From Aromatoleum toluolicum (lineage in GTDB: Bacteria; Pseudomonadota; Gammaproteobacteria; Burkholderiales; Rhodocyclaceae): a stretch of DNA of 55,056 nt. The translations under genes and the position numbers were made by a program. The stretch spans positions 1 to 55,056 of the forward strand of contig NZ_WTVS01000040.1 in the NCBI RefSeq assembly GCF_012911005.2, given 5' to 3'. Positions within the stretch are counted from its first letter, which is position 1. Each line of letters begins with the position of its first letter. The notes below the pieces were generated by a model. It was not told the origin of the DNA. It worked only from the letters and a program-made list of their open reading frames with translations, and made no database searches. Shown here piece after piece: positions 17,816 to 26,553 of this stretch.

Positions 17816-19210
17816 ATGTTGACCAAGGCAAGCTACACGTTGGCGGACGGTACGCCGCTGTCCGATCTGGTTCGCGTCCCGACGCGGGAAGTCCAGATGC
17901 GGGCCCTGTCGGATCCGGAGATCTATCAGCTGGAGATGGATCGCGTCTTCGGCAAGACCTGGCTGCTGCTCGGGCACGAATCCGAAGTGCCCAACTCGGG
18001 CGATTTCGTCGTGCGCGACATGGGGTCGGACTCGGTCATCGTCGCGCGTGCGAAGGACGGGAACATCCACGTCTCGCTTAACGTGTGTCCCCACCGCGGC
18101 ATGCGCATCTCGACGGTCGACGCGGGCAATACCCAGATTCACAAGTGCATCTACCACGGGTGGGCATTCAAGCCGAGCGGCGAGTTCATCGGAGCGCCTG
18201 TCGAGAAGGAGTGCATGCACGGCAAGATGATGCCGAAGGAGGAGCTGGGCCTGCCGCAGGCGCGGGTGACGCTCTACGGCGGCATCATTTTCGCGACCTG
18301 GGACTTGGAGGGACCGTCGTTCGAAGAATTCCTCGGTGATGCGAAATGGTACTTCGACACCCTGTTCGAGCGCAGCGACAAGGGGCTCGAAGTGCTCGGC
18401 CCGCCGCAGCGTTTCATCGTGCGCGCGAACTGGAAAGCCGCGGGCGAACAGTCCGCCGCCGACGGCTATCACACGCTGACCCTGCACCGCTGGCTGGGTG
18501 AGGTCGGCAACTACTCCAAGAGTGGCGACGGCGGCAGCGCGGACCTGTCGCCCGAGATGTACGGCGTCGAGGTGAGCTCGCCGCATGGCCATGCGCTGCG
18601 CTGCATCGACCTCGGACGCAAAATCAAGAAGCTCTCCGGCCTCGATCCGGCGGAGCTGACGGTGGATCAGAAACTCGAAGCACTGCCGCCGCCGGGGATG
18701 ACGCGTGAAATGTTGCCTCAGCTCAGGAAGCACCTGAGCGAAGAGCAGCTCGAAGTGATGGTGTCGATGCCGCCGCAGGTGGGCGGGATTTTCCCCAACG
18801 TGCTGTTCGCGTTCGTGTACATCCCGCAGGCCGACGGCTCCGTGCTCGGCCTCACGCTGCTGCACGCCTACGTGCCGAAGGGGCCGGATCAACTCGAGTT
18901 CGTGAACTGGGTGCTCGCTGAGAAGGATGCCCCGCAGGAGCTCAAGGACAGGATGCTGATGCAGAGCATCCAGTTGTTCGGCACCTCGGGCATGGTCGAG
19001 CAGGACGACTCCGATACCTGGCCCCACATGACCCTCGCCGCCAAGGGCGCGCGCGGGCGTCGCTCGACCCTCAAGTACCAGGCGGTGTACGAGACCGGCG
19101 CCCCTGCCGGCTGGCCCGGGCCGGGCATTGTGAATGAAGGGTTCACCAAGGACGACACCCAGTGGCACTGGTGGCTGTACTGGAACGAACTGATGAACGC
19201 CAAGGCCTGA
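17816..19210 (+). CDS. Rieske ring-hydroxylating dioxygenase alpha subunit (set 1)
   Basis: A 464-residue terminal oxygenase large subunit. Rieske 2Fe-2S ligands are C91-P-H93 and C111-x2-H114. The mononuclear iron motif is D216-x2-H219-x4-H224, with the distal Asp region EQDDSDTW near 395-402. Start at 17816: AGGAG at 17805-17809 favours this ATG over an in-frame ATG two codons earlier. Beta subunit, MFS, 2Fe-2S ferredoxin and reductase genes follow, giving a complete three-component system. It is closely similar to the 46879 paralogue and identical in length. The hydroxylated substrate is unknown; the type is consistent with polycyclic or diterpenoid aromatics. Confidence 0.95.
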   Translation: MLTKASYTLADGTPLSDLVRVPTREVQMRALSDPEIYQLEMDRVFGKTWLLLGHESEVPNSGDFVVRDMGSDSVIVARAKDGNIHVSLNVCPHRGMRISTVDAGNTQIHKCIYHGWAFKPSGEFIGAPVEKECMHGKMMPKEELGLPQARVTLYGGIIFATWDLEGPSFEEFLGDAKWYFDTLFERSDKGLEVLGPPQRFIVRANWKAAGEQSAADGYHTLTLHRWLGEVGNYSKSGDGGSADLSPEMYGVEVSSPHGHALRCIDLGRKIKKLSGLDPAELTVDQKLEALPPPGMTREMLPQLRKHLSEEQLEVMVSMPPQVGGIFPNVLFAFVYIPQADGSVLGLTLLHAYVPKGPDQLEFVNWVLAEKDAPQELKDRMLMQSIQLFGTSGMVEQDDSDTWPHMTLAAKGARGRRSTLKYQAVYETGAPAGWPGPGIVNEGFTKDDTQWHWWLYWNELMNAKA

Positions 19211-19249
19211 GCCGTCCGGTCCGACCCAACACCTTCGAAGGAGCGACAC

Positions 19250-19813
19250 ATGAGCGCCGCACAACAAGTTGCCGAGAACGCCCCCGTCATCGGAAACCCG
19301 ATCCCGGTCGGGGCCGAAGTCTATAATCGCATCGTCGGCTTCCTCTACCAGGAAGCGACCCTGCTCGACACGATCCGTCTCAAGGAGTGGGGCGCGACGC
19401 TTGCGCCCGACCTGGTCTACACCGTGCCTCTGCGACAGACCCGCCCGATGTCCCAGCAGGCCCAGTCGGTTATCCGCACCGTGCAGCACTACCACGACAA
19501 CTACCGCTCGATCATGGGGCGCATCATGCGGCTCACCGAGACACGTAGCGCGTGGGCCGAGGATCCCCCGTCACGCACCCGCCGCATGGTCAGCAACGTG
19601 CAGGTATTCGCTACCGACAGGCCCGACGAGTTCGCGGTCGTGAGCTATCTGCTGCTGACACGCAGCCGTTTCGACTTTCCGGACATGGATGTCATCAGCG
19701 GGGAGCGCAACGATCTGCTGCGCGTCGATGGCGAGGGATTCAAGCTCGTGCGTCGCGAAGTCATTCTCGACCAGGCGGTGCTGGGCACGCCGAACCTCGC
19801 GATCTTCCTCTAG
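19250..19813 (+). CDS. Rieske dioxygenase beta subunit (set 1)
   Basis: A 187-residue small subunit of the NTF2-like dioxygenase beta family (VYNRIVGFLYQEATLLDTIRL, then TRTRRMVSNVQVF-like core as PPSRTRRMVSNVQVF). It forms the structural half of the alpha3beta3 oxygenase. GAAGGAGCGACAC precedes the start; 39 bases after the alpha subunit. It shares the WAEDPPSR segment with the second beta subunit at 46270 (WGEDPPSR), so the two sets appear to derive from one ancestral pair. Confidence 0.93.
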   Translation: MSAAQQVAENAPVIGNPIPVGAEVYNRIVGFLYQEATLLDTIRLKEWGATLAPDLVYTVPLRQTRPMSQQAQSVIRTVQHYHDNYRSIMGRIMRLTETRSAWAEDPPSRTRRMVSNVQVFATDRPDEFAVVSYLLLTRSRFDFPDMDVISGERNDLLRVDGEGFKLVRREVILDQAVLGTPNLAIFL

Positions 19814-19915
19814 GCAACCCGGGCGCCGCCGGTCCGGTTACGGATCGGACGGTGCCCGTTCTGTCCTTCGGCACGAGGCTGGTACGAGAGCCAGGACGGG
19901 GAGCGGAGTAGAAAA

Positions 19916-21187
19916 ATGGCATCAAACGGAAATCACGCGGCGATCGATCTGACCGAGTTCAGGCAGGGCTGGCAGGTCGTGGTTCTGTCGGTGATCGGGG
20001 TGGCGATCAGCATCAACGCCGCATTGCTGTATGGCTTCGGCGTCCTGGTGATCCCCCTCGAGCAGGCTTTCGGGTGGGACCGTGGTTCGCTGCAAGCAGC
20101 AATCACCTTTCTGTTCGGCGGCGCCGTGCTCGGCCTGCAACTCGTCGGCTGGCTCAACCTGCGTTTCGGCATGAAGCGCGTGACAGTGATTTCGCTGCTG
20201 CTGATGGCGCTCGGCTATCTGGCGACGACGCAGATTGGCGGCTCGATCTGGTCGCTCTACGCAGCATTTTTCCTGCTCCCGATCATCGGCATGGGTGCGC
20301 TGGCGGTCACGTGGACGCAACTCCTCAATCTCTGGTTTCACCGCAACCGCGGACTGGCGCTCGCGATCGGGCTTTCGGGCACCGGCATCACCGCCGCGCT
20401 GGTACCGAGACTGTTGGGTTGGGGGGTCGAGAACTGGGACTGGCGGGCCGCCTTCGTCATCCTGGCGCTGCTCAATGTGCTGGTGGGACTGCCGCTGACC
20501 CTATGGTGGTTCCGCCTGCCTGGCGAACGTGCGGTGAGCGGCGCGAAGGCAGACGACGGTCCGCCGCTGGTGCGGAGCGGCGTGAGCTTCCAGGAAGGAA
20601 TGCTCCTGCCGCGATTCTGGATCTGCAATGTGGCGTTGTCGCTGGTCGTGTCGGCGGTGGTGGGCCTCGTTACCAGTACCGTGCCGATGTTGCGAGATAA
20701 GGGGCTGTCGGCGGCGGATGCGACCCTGGTCTTCGGTTACTTCGGCATTGCGCTGATTTGCGGTCGCCTGGTGGTCGGCTACCTGCTCGATCGGCTGTGG
20801 CCGCCCGGCGTGGCGGCCTTGAGCCTTTCCCTGCCCGGGGTGGGTTGTCTGATTTTCCTGTCGGGAACCACCGATCCGGCTGTCATGAGTCTTGCCGCGG
20901 CGCTGGTCGGACTTGGCGCCGGCGCCGAATTCGACATCGCGGCCTTCCTCATCGCGCGCTACTTCGGCCTCAAGGATTACGGCCGGTTGTTCGGCGTGCA
21001 TCAGGGGCTCATCACGGTAGCGTCGGCAGCCGCGCCGCTGATGTTTGCAGCGATGCTGAGTGTCACCGGTAGCTACTTTGCCATGCTCGTCTATTGCACC
21101 GTGGCCACCCTGCTCGGCGCGTCATTGCTGCTGACGCTCGGGCGCAGTCCCCAGTTTGCCCTGCACGCCGAAGCGCAGCGGGCCTGA
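19916..21187 (+). CDS. MFS transporter, probable uptake permease of the dioxygenase operon
   Basis: A 423-residue MFS permease with about 12 hydrophobic segments, of the monocarboxylate/OFA-like type (GWDRGSLQAAITFLFGG after TM1). Location inside the dioxygenase operon, between beta subunit and ferredoxin, suggests it imports an acidic pathway substrate or intermediate. The start MASNGNHAAIDL follows GGAGCGGAG. No soluble extra domain. The transported compound cannot be named from sequence. Confidence 0.9.
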   Translation: MASNGNHAAIDLTEFRQGWQVVVLSVIGVAISINAALLYGFGVLVIPLEQAFGWDRGSLQAAITFLFGGAVLGLQLVGWLNLRFGMKRVTVISLLLMALGYLATTQIGGSIWSLYAAFFLLPIIGMGALAVTWTQLLNLWFHRNRGLALAIGLSGTGITAALVPRLLGWGVENWDWRAAFVILALLNVLVGLPLTLWWFRLPGERAVSGAKADDGPPLVRSGVSFQEGMLLPRFWICNVALSLVVSAVVGLVTSTVPMLRDKGLSAADATLVFGYFGIALICGRLVVGYLLDRLWPPGVAALSLSLPGVGCLIFLSGTTDPAVMSLAAALVGLGAGAEFDIAAFLIARYFGLKDYGRLFGVHQGLITVASAAAPLMFAAMLSVTGSYFAMLVYCTVATLLGASLLLTLGRSPQFALHAEAQRA

Positions 21188-21214
21188 TTTCATCCCATTC
21201 ATCGGAGCCACCAA

Positions 21215-21535
21215 ATGCCCACGATCACCTTCATCGAACACAACGGCACCCGGCACGAAGTGCACGCCGAAGTCGGCCAGTCGGCCATGCAGGCCGCGAC
21301 CTTTGCCGGCGTTCCCGGCATTCCCGGTGACTGTGGCGGCGCCTGCGCCTGCGCCAGCTGCCATGCCTACGTCGACGACGCCTGGGCGGGGCGTTTTGCG
21401 CCCGCCGAAGGCACCGAATACGACATGCTCGAGAACGTCGTCGAGCGCCAGCCCACCAGTCGGCTCACCTGCCAGCTGGTCGTCGGAGCGGACATGGACG
21501 GCCTCACGCTGCGCCTGCCGGCTGCGCAGTTCTGA
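21215..21535 (+). CDS. 2Fe-2S adrenodoxin-type ferredoxin
   Basis: A 106-residue ferredoxin with the adrenodoxin/putidaredoxin cysteine pattern: C40, C46, C49 and C86 (CGGACACASC, then TCQLV), plus an extra C44. It carries single electrons from the adjacent reductase to the Rieske oxygenase. It is 27 bases after the MFS gene and 36 bases before the reductase. Adrenodoxin-type rather than Rieske-type ferredoxin is less usual for ring-hydroxylating dioxygenases but known. Confidence 0.95.
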   Translation: MPTITFIEHNGTRHEVHAEVGQSAMQAATFAGVPGIPGDCGGACACASCHAYVDDAWAGRFAPAEGTEYDMLENVVERQPTSRLTCQLVVGADMDGLTLRLPAAQF

Positions 21536-21571
21536 AGACGGCGATCTGAAAAACGACAAGGAGACGGGAAG

Positions 21572-22807
21572 ATGTCGCTCGATTCAGTGGTGATCGTGGG
21601 GGCGGGACACGGGGGCGTGCAAGTGGCGATTTCGCTGCGCCAGGAAGGTTTCGGGGGCCGCATCGTGCTCGTGAACGACGAGCCCGGTCTGCCTTACCAG
21701 CGACCGCCCCTGTCGAAGGCCTACCTTCTCGGCAAGATCAACGCCACTGCGATGCTCTTCCGGCCGGAGACCTTCTACGTCGATCAGCGCATCGAGCTCG
21801 TCCATGATCGGGTAGCGGCGATCGATCGGCAGAACCGTCGTGTCATGCTCGACTCGGGGAGTGCGCTCGACTTCGGCCATCTGGTGCTCGCGACCGGTGC
21901 CCACAATCGGCCGCTCAACGTGCCGGGTTCGACGCTGGGCGGCATCTTCGGCATCAAGACCAAGGCGGATGCCGATTTCTTGTCGCCGCTGGTGAAGCAG
22001 GCCAGGAACGTCGTCGTGATCGGTGCCGGCTTCATCGGTCTGGAGTTCGCCGCGGTGGCGGCGGCCGAAGGAGCTGCGGTCGAAGTGCTTGAACTCGGCG
22101 ACCGCCCGATGGCCCGGGCAGTGTCCCCGCAGATGTCGGAGCTCTTCCGTGCCGCACATCAAGGCTGGGGCGTGAAGTTCAACTTCCGTACCGGGCTGGC
22201 GGAGCTGGAAGGCGAGGACGGCAAGGTGAGCGCCGTGACGACATCGGACGGACGACGTCTGCCTGCCGAGCTGGTCGTCTACGGCATCGGCGTGATTCCC
22301 AACGTGCAGCTCGCGCTCGAGGCCGGACTCGACATCGATAACGGGATTCGCGTTAATTCCAGTCTCCTCACTTCGGACCCGCACATCTCGGCGCTGGGTG
22401 ACGTCGCCGCCTTCCCGTGCGTGCAAAACGGCGAAAATCTCACGCGCCTGGAGTCCGTGCAGAACGCGGTCGACCAAGGCAAGCTCATCGCGGCCCGCCT
22501 CGTGGGCAAACCCGCACCCTACACAGCGCTGCCCTGGTTCTGGACCGACCAGGGCAATCTCAAGCTGCAGATCGCCGGTCTGTCGATCGGGGCAGACAAC
22601 TACGTGACGCTGGGTGACGCCGCCGCGCAGCAGCTCTCGGTGCTGTGCTTCCGCGGGGACGAGCTGATCGCGGTCGAGTCCTGCAACCGTCCCGGCGATC
22701 ACGTGTTCGCACGCAAGATCCTCGCACGCCCCCCAGCGCTCACGCCCGCTGCCGCCGCTGCCCCCGACTTCGATCTGAAAGCCTGGGAAGCGGCCAACCG
22801 GCCCTGA
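21572..22807 (+). CDS. NAD(P)H:ferredoxin reductase, FAD-dependent
   Basis: A 411-residue reductase of the putidaredoxin/rhodocoxin reductase family. FAD-binding GAGHGG at residues 10-15, PYQRPPLSK motif near 45, NAD-binding GAGFIG near 150, and the LGDVAAFP FAD motif near 272, with the C-terminal reductase dimer-like domain (WFWTDQGNLKLQIAG). It supplies electrons to the preceding ferredoxin. AAGGAGACGGGAAG precedes the start. Last gene of the rightward operon that begins at 15859. Confidence 0.94.
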   Translation: MSLDSVVIVGAGHGGVQVAISLRQEGFGGRIVLVNDEPGLPYQRPPLSKAYLLGKINATAMLFRPETFYVDQRIELVHDRVAAIDRQNRRVMLDSGSALDFGHLVLATGAHNRPLNVPGSTLGGIFGIKTKADADFLSPLVKQARNVVVIGAGFIGLEFAAVAAAEGAAVEVLELGDRPMARAVSPQMSELFRAAHQGWGVKFNFRTGLAELEGEDGKVSAVTTSDGRRLPAELVVYGIGVIPNVQLALEAGLDIDNGIRVNSSLLTSDPHISALGDVAAFPCVQNGENLTRLESVQNAVDQGKLIAARLVGKPAPYTALPWFWTDQGNLKLQIAGLSIGADNYVTLGDAAAQQLSVLCFRGDELIAVESCNRPGDHVFARKILARPPALTPAAAAAPDFDLKAWEAANRP

Positions 22808-22837
22808 TCGTCCGGTGTGCTACTCGGCGCGATCGCA

Positions 22838-22871
22838 TGTCGGCGTCCGCCGCATCGCGCTCGCGCCGACA
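22838..22871. terminator. Hairpin between convergent genes
   Basis: Perfect 8-bp inverted repeat TGTCGGCG (22838-22845) and CGCCGACA (22864-22871) in the 76-bp gap between the convergent reductase and DUF2889 genes. No T-run, so it may be a weak bidirectional terminator or transcript-end stabiliser. Confidence 0.3.
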
Positions 22872-22883
22872 CCTGGAGCGTGC

Positions 22884-23627
22884 TTACTCCGCGAAAGCGT
22901 GGAGCCAGGACTGGTCGTCGCGGCAAAGGCGTTCCGGATGCGCGGTGAAGTCCCAGGTCGAGCCCACGATGCGAATCGCCTGGGGCGCGCGTTCGGGTTG
23001 CTGCACGAAGCAACGGCCGCTCGGGCGGGCGTGCAAGTCCTTGTCGATGTCCCGCAGACGTCCGAGCGCGATCAGCGCACAGCGGCGCAGCACGAGGGCC
23101 GCTTCCGCCTCGTCGGCCGCGAGACTGCTGAGCGCCCAGCGCGCCATGCCCTGGCGCATGTCGACGCCGGCATAGGGCGAGGGGGACACGATCGTACGGT
23201 CCTGCACTTCCCAGTCGAGCCGCAAACCGTCGTCACGGACCAGACGGGCGTGCGAACGGCCGTCGACATGACGGGGAATTTCGATGTCGAAGAGGCGATG
23301 GGAGATCCCCCTCGCCGCTGCGGCGATCGCGAGGCCGGCGAGGTCGAACATATGCGTGCACTGCAGGCTGGCGTCGGTATGGCGGGTTACTGCGCTGGCG
23401 ATGGGGTCCAGTTGCATGCCGCGTAGTGCGTTCAGCGGTGCGGCGGCATTCGGACACTCCGTGAACGGATGTCGCGGAGCCTCGGCGGAGATTTCGATCA
23501 CGCGGCCGAGGCGATGACGCAGCGCGACGCGGAAATGGTGAAAGTCGTCTTCGAGGACGGCACGGACTTCGCCCTCATGGCCGGTCTGGCGGCCTTCAAG
23601 CTGGATCCGTCGGCAAAAGGAGGGCAT
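22884..23627 (-). CDS. DUF2889-family protein
   Basis: A 247-residue soluble protein that matches my memory of the DUF2889 pattern: GEVRAVLEDDFHHFRVALRH near residue 20, then a Cys in TECPNAA and CTHMFDLAG near residue 90. No signal peptide or membrane segment. Function of the family is not established. It is divergent from the SDR-TetR pair, and a copy of the window-wide operator (23669) lies in between, which ties it to the same regulon. The start at 23627 has only a weak ribosome site. A role in CoA-ester or aromatic metabolism would be inference from context. Confidence 0.78.
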   Translation of the reverse strand: MPSFCRRIQLEGRQTGHEGEVRAVLEDDFHHFRVALRHRLGRVIEISAEAPRHPFTECPNAAAPLNALRGMQLDPIASAVTRHTDASLQCTHMFDLAGLAIAAAARGISHRLFDIEIPRHVDGRSHARLVRDDGLRLDWEVQDRTIVSPSPYAGVDMRQGMARWALSSLAADEAEAALVLRRCALIALGRLRDIDKDLHARPSGRCFVQQPERAPQAIRIVGSTWDFTAHPERLCRDDQSWLHAFAE

Positions 23628-23668
23628 TGCAATGGCTTCCGTTTGGGGAGTGTTTCTTTCTTCTTAAT

Positions 23669-23695
23669 GTGTACAATAACAAAAATAGTGTGCAA
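23669..23695. promoter_or_regulatory. ACA-N13-TGT operator, copy 5 (divergent promoter)
   Basis: ACA at 23673-23675 and TGT at 23689-23691, 16 bases apart, with TGTACAATA and TAGTGTGCA as 7-of-9 inverted halves. CAAAAATAGTG is shared with the opposite strand at copy 3. It lies between DUF2889 (start 23627, leftward) and the SDR (start 23714, rightward), only 19 bases from the latter, so binding would block it. If TetR binds here, the SDR-TetR pair is autoregulated. Confidence 0.5.
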
Positions 23696-23713
23696 AAACG
23701 CCAGGAGACGAAA

Positions 23714-24514
23714 ATGGGCTTGCTGAAGGACAAGGTTGCGTTGATTACCGGGGCCGGCGGCGGCATCGGGCGCGGCGTGGCGCACAGCTTCGCGCGCGAG
23801 GGGGCTGCCGTGGTGATCGCGGAGATCAACGAAGAGACTGGAGCCCAGGTGGCGCGCGAGATCGAGGAGTTGGGCGGGCGGGCGCTGTTCGTGCGTACCG
23901 ACGTGATGCAGAAGGCGTCCGTGACGGGAGCGATCGAGGCGGCAGTGGCCCATTTCGGCGGGCTGGACATCCTCGTGAACAACGCCTTCGTGCCGACGCC
24001 GAACGTGCGCCTCGAAGACAAGACGGACGAAATGCTCGAGCAGACGCTGACCTCGACGATCAAGGCGTCGTGGTGGGCGATGCAGGCATCGCTGCCGCAC
24101 ATGCGGGCGCGCGGGGGCGGGAAGATCGTCAATTTCTACTCGATCGACGTCGAGATCGGCGCGTGGCTGCATGCCGACTACAACACGGCGAAGGGAGGCA
24201 TCGTCGGCCTCACGCGCAGTGCGGCGGCGGAATGGGGACGCTTCAACATTACGGTGAATGCCGTCGCCCCGACGGCAATGGGTGCGACCTTCCACAAGCT
24301 GGCCGCGGAGAACCCCGGTTTCGCCGAACGCTCTGCCGCGATGCGCCCCCTCGGCCGGTGCGGCGATCCGGAACTCGACATCGGCCCCGTTGTGGTCTTT
24401 CTCGCATCGGACATGTCCCGCTATGTCACCGGCGAAATGCTGCATGTCGACGGCGGGCTGCACTTGCCCGGCTACAACTCGCGTCCGGCGGATGTGCCGG
24501 TGCGCGAATACTGA
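23714..24514 (+). CDS. SDR-family oxidoreductase
   Basis: A 266-residue SDR with an intact active site. TGAGGGIGRG nucleotide motif near residue 13, NNAF near 92, catalytic Ser (FYSIDVE) and Y-N-T-A-K (DYNTAKGG) correctly spaced by 13. Start MGLLKDKVALITG at 23714 after CAGGAGACG; the longer frame upstream runs through the operator. It is 61 bases upstream of the TetR gene and probably co-transcribed. A C-terminal extension (about 15 residues after the usual DGG motif) is unremarkable. Substrate unknown. Confidence 0.92.
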   Translation: MGLLKDKVALITGAGGGIGRGVAHSFAREGAAVVIAEINEETGAQVAREIEELGGRALFVRTDVMQKASVTGAIEAAVAHFGGLDILVNNAFVPTPNVRLEDKTDEMLEQTLTSTIKASWWAMQASLPHMRARGGGKIVNFYSIDVEIGAWLHADYNTAKGGIVGLTRSAAAEWGRFNITVNAVAPTAMGATFHKLAAENPGFAERSAAMRPLGRCGDPELDIGPVVVFLASDMSRYVTGEMLHVDGGLHLPGYNSRPADVPVREY

Positions 24515-24575
24515 ATCGAAGTTCTGATGGGCCCTGCGGTTCGCCCCGCGGTCCCTCCATTCCCAAGGCACACGC

Positions 24576-25277
24576 ATGAACGACGAAGCCGAGACAGTCG
24601 CTGAAGACGGACCGGTAATGGAGTCCGCTCGGCGCAATCGCCGCTCCGACGCGACCATTGCACGAATTCTGGCATCGACGGAAAGGATCATCCTCCAGGG
24701 AGGTGCCGAGCGCATTTCCATCATCGACGTGTGCGACGACGCAGGTGTCTCGCGGGGCACGTTCTACCGCTATTTCTCGTCGCAGGACGATCTGCTCGAT
24801 GCGTTTTCGCGCCACAAACGCGAGGGTTTTCACAGGGCGATGCAGGAAGTGACCGCCCCTTACGACGACCCCGACGAGAAATTTCGCGCCCTGATCGGTT
24901 ACCTGGAGCACTACGCGGCGCACGGACAGGCGCGGCGTCTGCTGGTGGTGGCACCCGATTATGCGATGAGTTTTTTTCGCCGCGTCTTCAACGACGCGCG
25001 CGTGCGCTTGCAGGACGTCCTCAGGGCCGTGTTCGACGCGTGGGATGGGCGTCTCGGCATCAGCATCGATCGCGAGCTCGTGTGCGAAATGCTGATCCGC
25101 TACGTATTGAGCGAACAACTCGTCCCCAATGAGCGCGTAAACGAAGGCACGGCACGCATCGAGCGTCTCGTGCGCTCGCTGATCGGTTTTCCTGCCACCA
25201 AGGGCGATGAGGCTGTCGAGGTGGCTGCGCCGGCACGTTCCACGGGCTCGCGCCGCCGCGAGAAAGAAAAAACATAA
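24576..25277 (+). CDS. TetR-family transcriptional regulator
   Basis: A 233-residue TetR/AcrR protein. The HTH spans about residues 22-70 (ATIARILASTERIILQGG, then DVCDDAGVSRGTFYRYFSS). The remaining alpha-helical ligand domain is unassignable, and a Lys/Arg-rich tail ends the protein. It follows the SDR at 23714. Its stop codon lies inside the best palindromic operator of the window (25271-25303), and a weaker copy precedes its own operon. It is therefore the leading candidate for the protein that binds ACA-N13-TGT sites across the island. The ligand is probably a pathway CoA-ester or acid (inference). Confidence 0.92.
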   Translation: MNDEAETVAEDGPVMESARRNRRSDATIARILASTERIILQGGAERISIIDVCDDAGVSRGTFYRYFSSQDDLLDAFSRHKREGFHRAMQEVTAPYDDPDEKFRALIGYLEHYAAHGQARRLLVVAPDYAMSFFRRVFNDARVRLQDVLRAVFDAWDGRLGISIDRELVCEMLIRYVLSEQLVPNERVNEGTARIERLVRSLIGFPATKGDEAVEVAAPARSTGSRRREKEKT

Positions 25278-25303
25278 ACAGATTTGCAAAATATGTTTAT
25301 GTT
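25271..25303. promoter_or_regulatory. ACA-N13-TGT operator, copy 6 (best palindrome)
   Basis: AACATAAACA (25271-25280) and TGTTTATGTT (25294-25303) form a perfect 10-bp inverted repeat with a 13-base spacer. The inner core ATAAACAGA, spacer with TGCAAAA, TATGTTTAT aligns base for base with copy 4. It overlaps the end of the TetR gene and lies about 160 bases upstream of the amidohydrolase operon. A repressor site with dyad arms this far apart fits TetR proteins that bind as paired dimers. Confidence 0.7.
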
Positions 25304-25461
25304 TGGCATGATGAATCTTATCGTTGCAAAGACACCGGTCGAGTGTCGCAGGCAGGAGACAAATCCCCGATAGCCAGGCGAGGTCCGTCCGGCGCATCGA
25401 TGCTCCCGTCCGCGATTGCGGCACTCGGCAGGTTCCACCAACCTGCACTGGGAGACACCAC

Positions 25462-26553
25462 ATGCTCATCGACCTCCACGCCCACGCCCCCCATCCGGAT
25501 TACTACGACCAGCACCCCTATTGGGGGCCGGCTTTCGAATCGCAGCCCGACGGCGACATCAAGCTTCGCGTCGGCGACTGGATCCTCACGCTCGGCGCGC
25601 CCGAGCGAAAAGCCGCCTTGCGCAAGGCGAAGGCCGAGGGCAATGCCCTGAACGTGCAGGACTACATGAGCCGTTGGCGCGACCCCAAGACGCGCCTTGC
25701 GGGGATGGATGCAGCCGGCCAAAACGCCCAGGTCGTCTCGGTGCCTTCGCATTGCTACATGTACTGGACGGAGCTCGACTACGCGATACCGTTCTCGCGC
25801 AAGGTCAACGACGTGCTCGCCGAGTACTGCTCGGCGGCGTCCGACCGACTGATGTTCTGGGCGCAGGCGCCCCTGCAGGATCCGAAGGAGGCAGCCAAGG
25901 AAATTCGCCGCGCGTGCACCCAACTGGGCGCAAAGGGTCTGGGTGCGGGGGGGTCGAATTTCGGCGGCCTGGAGTTCGATTCGCCTGAGATGGATCCGGT
26001 GTGGGAGGCCCTGTGCGACCTCGACCTGCCGATGTTCGTGCATGGCTACAACCAGTCGGTGACGTGGGGCAAGAAGGCCAATACCGACCGCTATGAAACC
26101 ACGGCCATCGTCGGCATGAACTACGACGAGACCAAGGCCTTCTGGTACCTGGTGAACGGTGGTGTGTTCGACCGCTTCCCCAAGCTCAAGGTCTACATCA
26201 CGCACGGTGGTGGCTATGTGCCTTATCAGCTCGGCCGCCTCGCGCAGACCAACCCCAACCTCGACACGTACCACAACAAGAAGCCTGTGCTGGAGTACAT
26301 GCGCAACTTCTGGTTCGACGTGGAGCTGCACGAGCTGCCGATGCGTCAGGCACTGATCGACGTCATCGGGGCCGACCGCATCCTCTACGGTTCGAATTTC
26401 GGAGGCAGTGATGCGGTGCGTCACGACCTCACCGAAGGCCTGCGCCTTTCGGAGGAAGATCTGCAGAAGATCCGCTGGAAGAATGCCTGCGAACTGCTCC
26501 ACCTCGATCCGGCGAAAGTGGGCGCCGTCGCAAAGGCCGAGGTGGCGGCATGA
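25462..26553 (+). CDS. Amidohydrolase-2 family protein (ACMSD/decarboxylase-like)
   Basis: A 363-residue TIM-barrel metal hydrolase of the COG2159 type. Metal ligands H6 and H8 (LIDLHAHAPH), H194 (MFVHGYN) and H248 (YITHGGGY) are visible. The late Asp usually found in a GSD/GTD motif is replaced: the loop reads YGSNFGGSD, with Asn312 in that place and an Asp four residues on. Start MLIDLHAHA after GGGAGACACCAC; the upstream frame lacks homology and crosses the operator. First gene of the operon amidohydrolase-FAH-HCDH-thiolase-SDR. Members decarboxylate or hydrolyse ring-derived carboxylates; the reaction here is not fixed. Confidence 0.9.
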   Translation: MLIDLHAHAPHPDYYDQHPYWGPAFESQPDGDIKLRVGDWILTLGAPERKAALRKAKAEGNALNVQDYMSRWRDPKTRLAGMDAAGQNAQVVSVPSHCYMYWTELDYAIPFSRKVNDVLAEYCSAASDRLMFWAQAPLQDPKEAAKEIRRACTQLGAKGLGAGGSNFGGLEFDSPEMDPVWEALCDLDLPMFVHGYNQSVTWGKKANTDRYETTAIVGMNYDETKAFWYLVNGGVFDRFPKLKVYITHGGGYVPYQLGRLAQTNPNLDTYHNKKPVLEYMRNFWFDVELHELPMRQALIDVIGADRILYGSNFGGSDAVRHDLTEGLRLSEEDLQKIRWKNACELLHLDPAKVGAVAKAEVAA

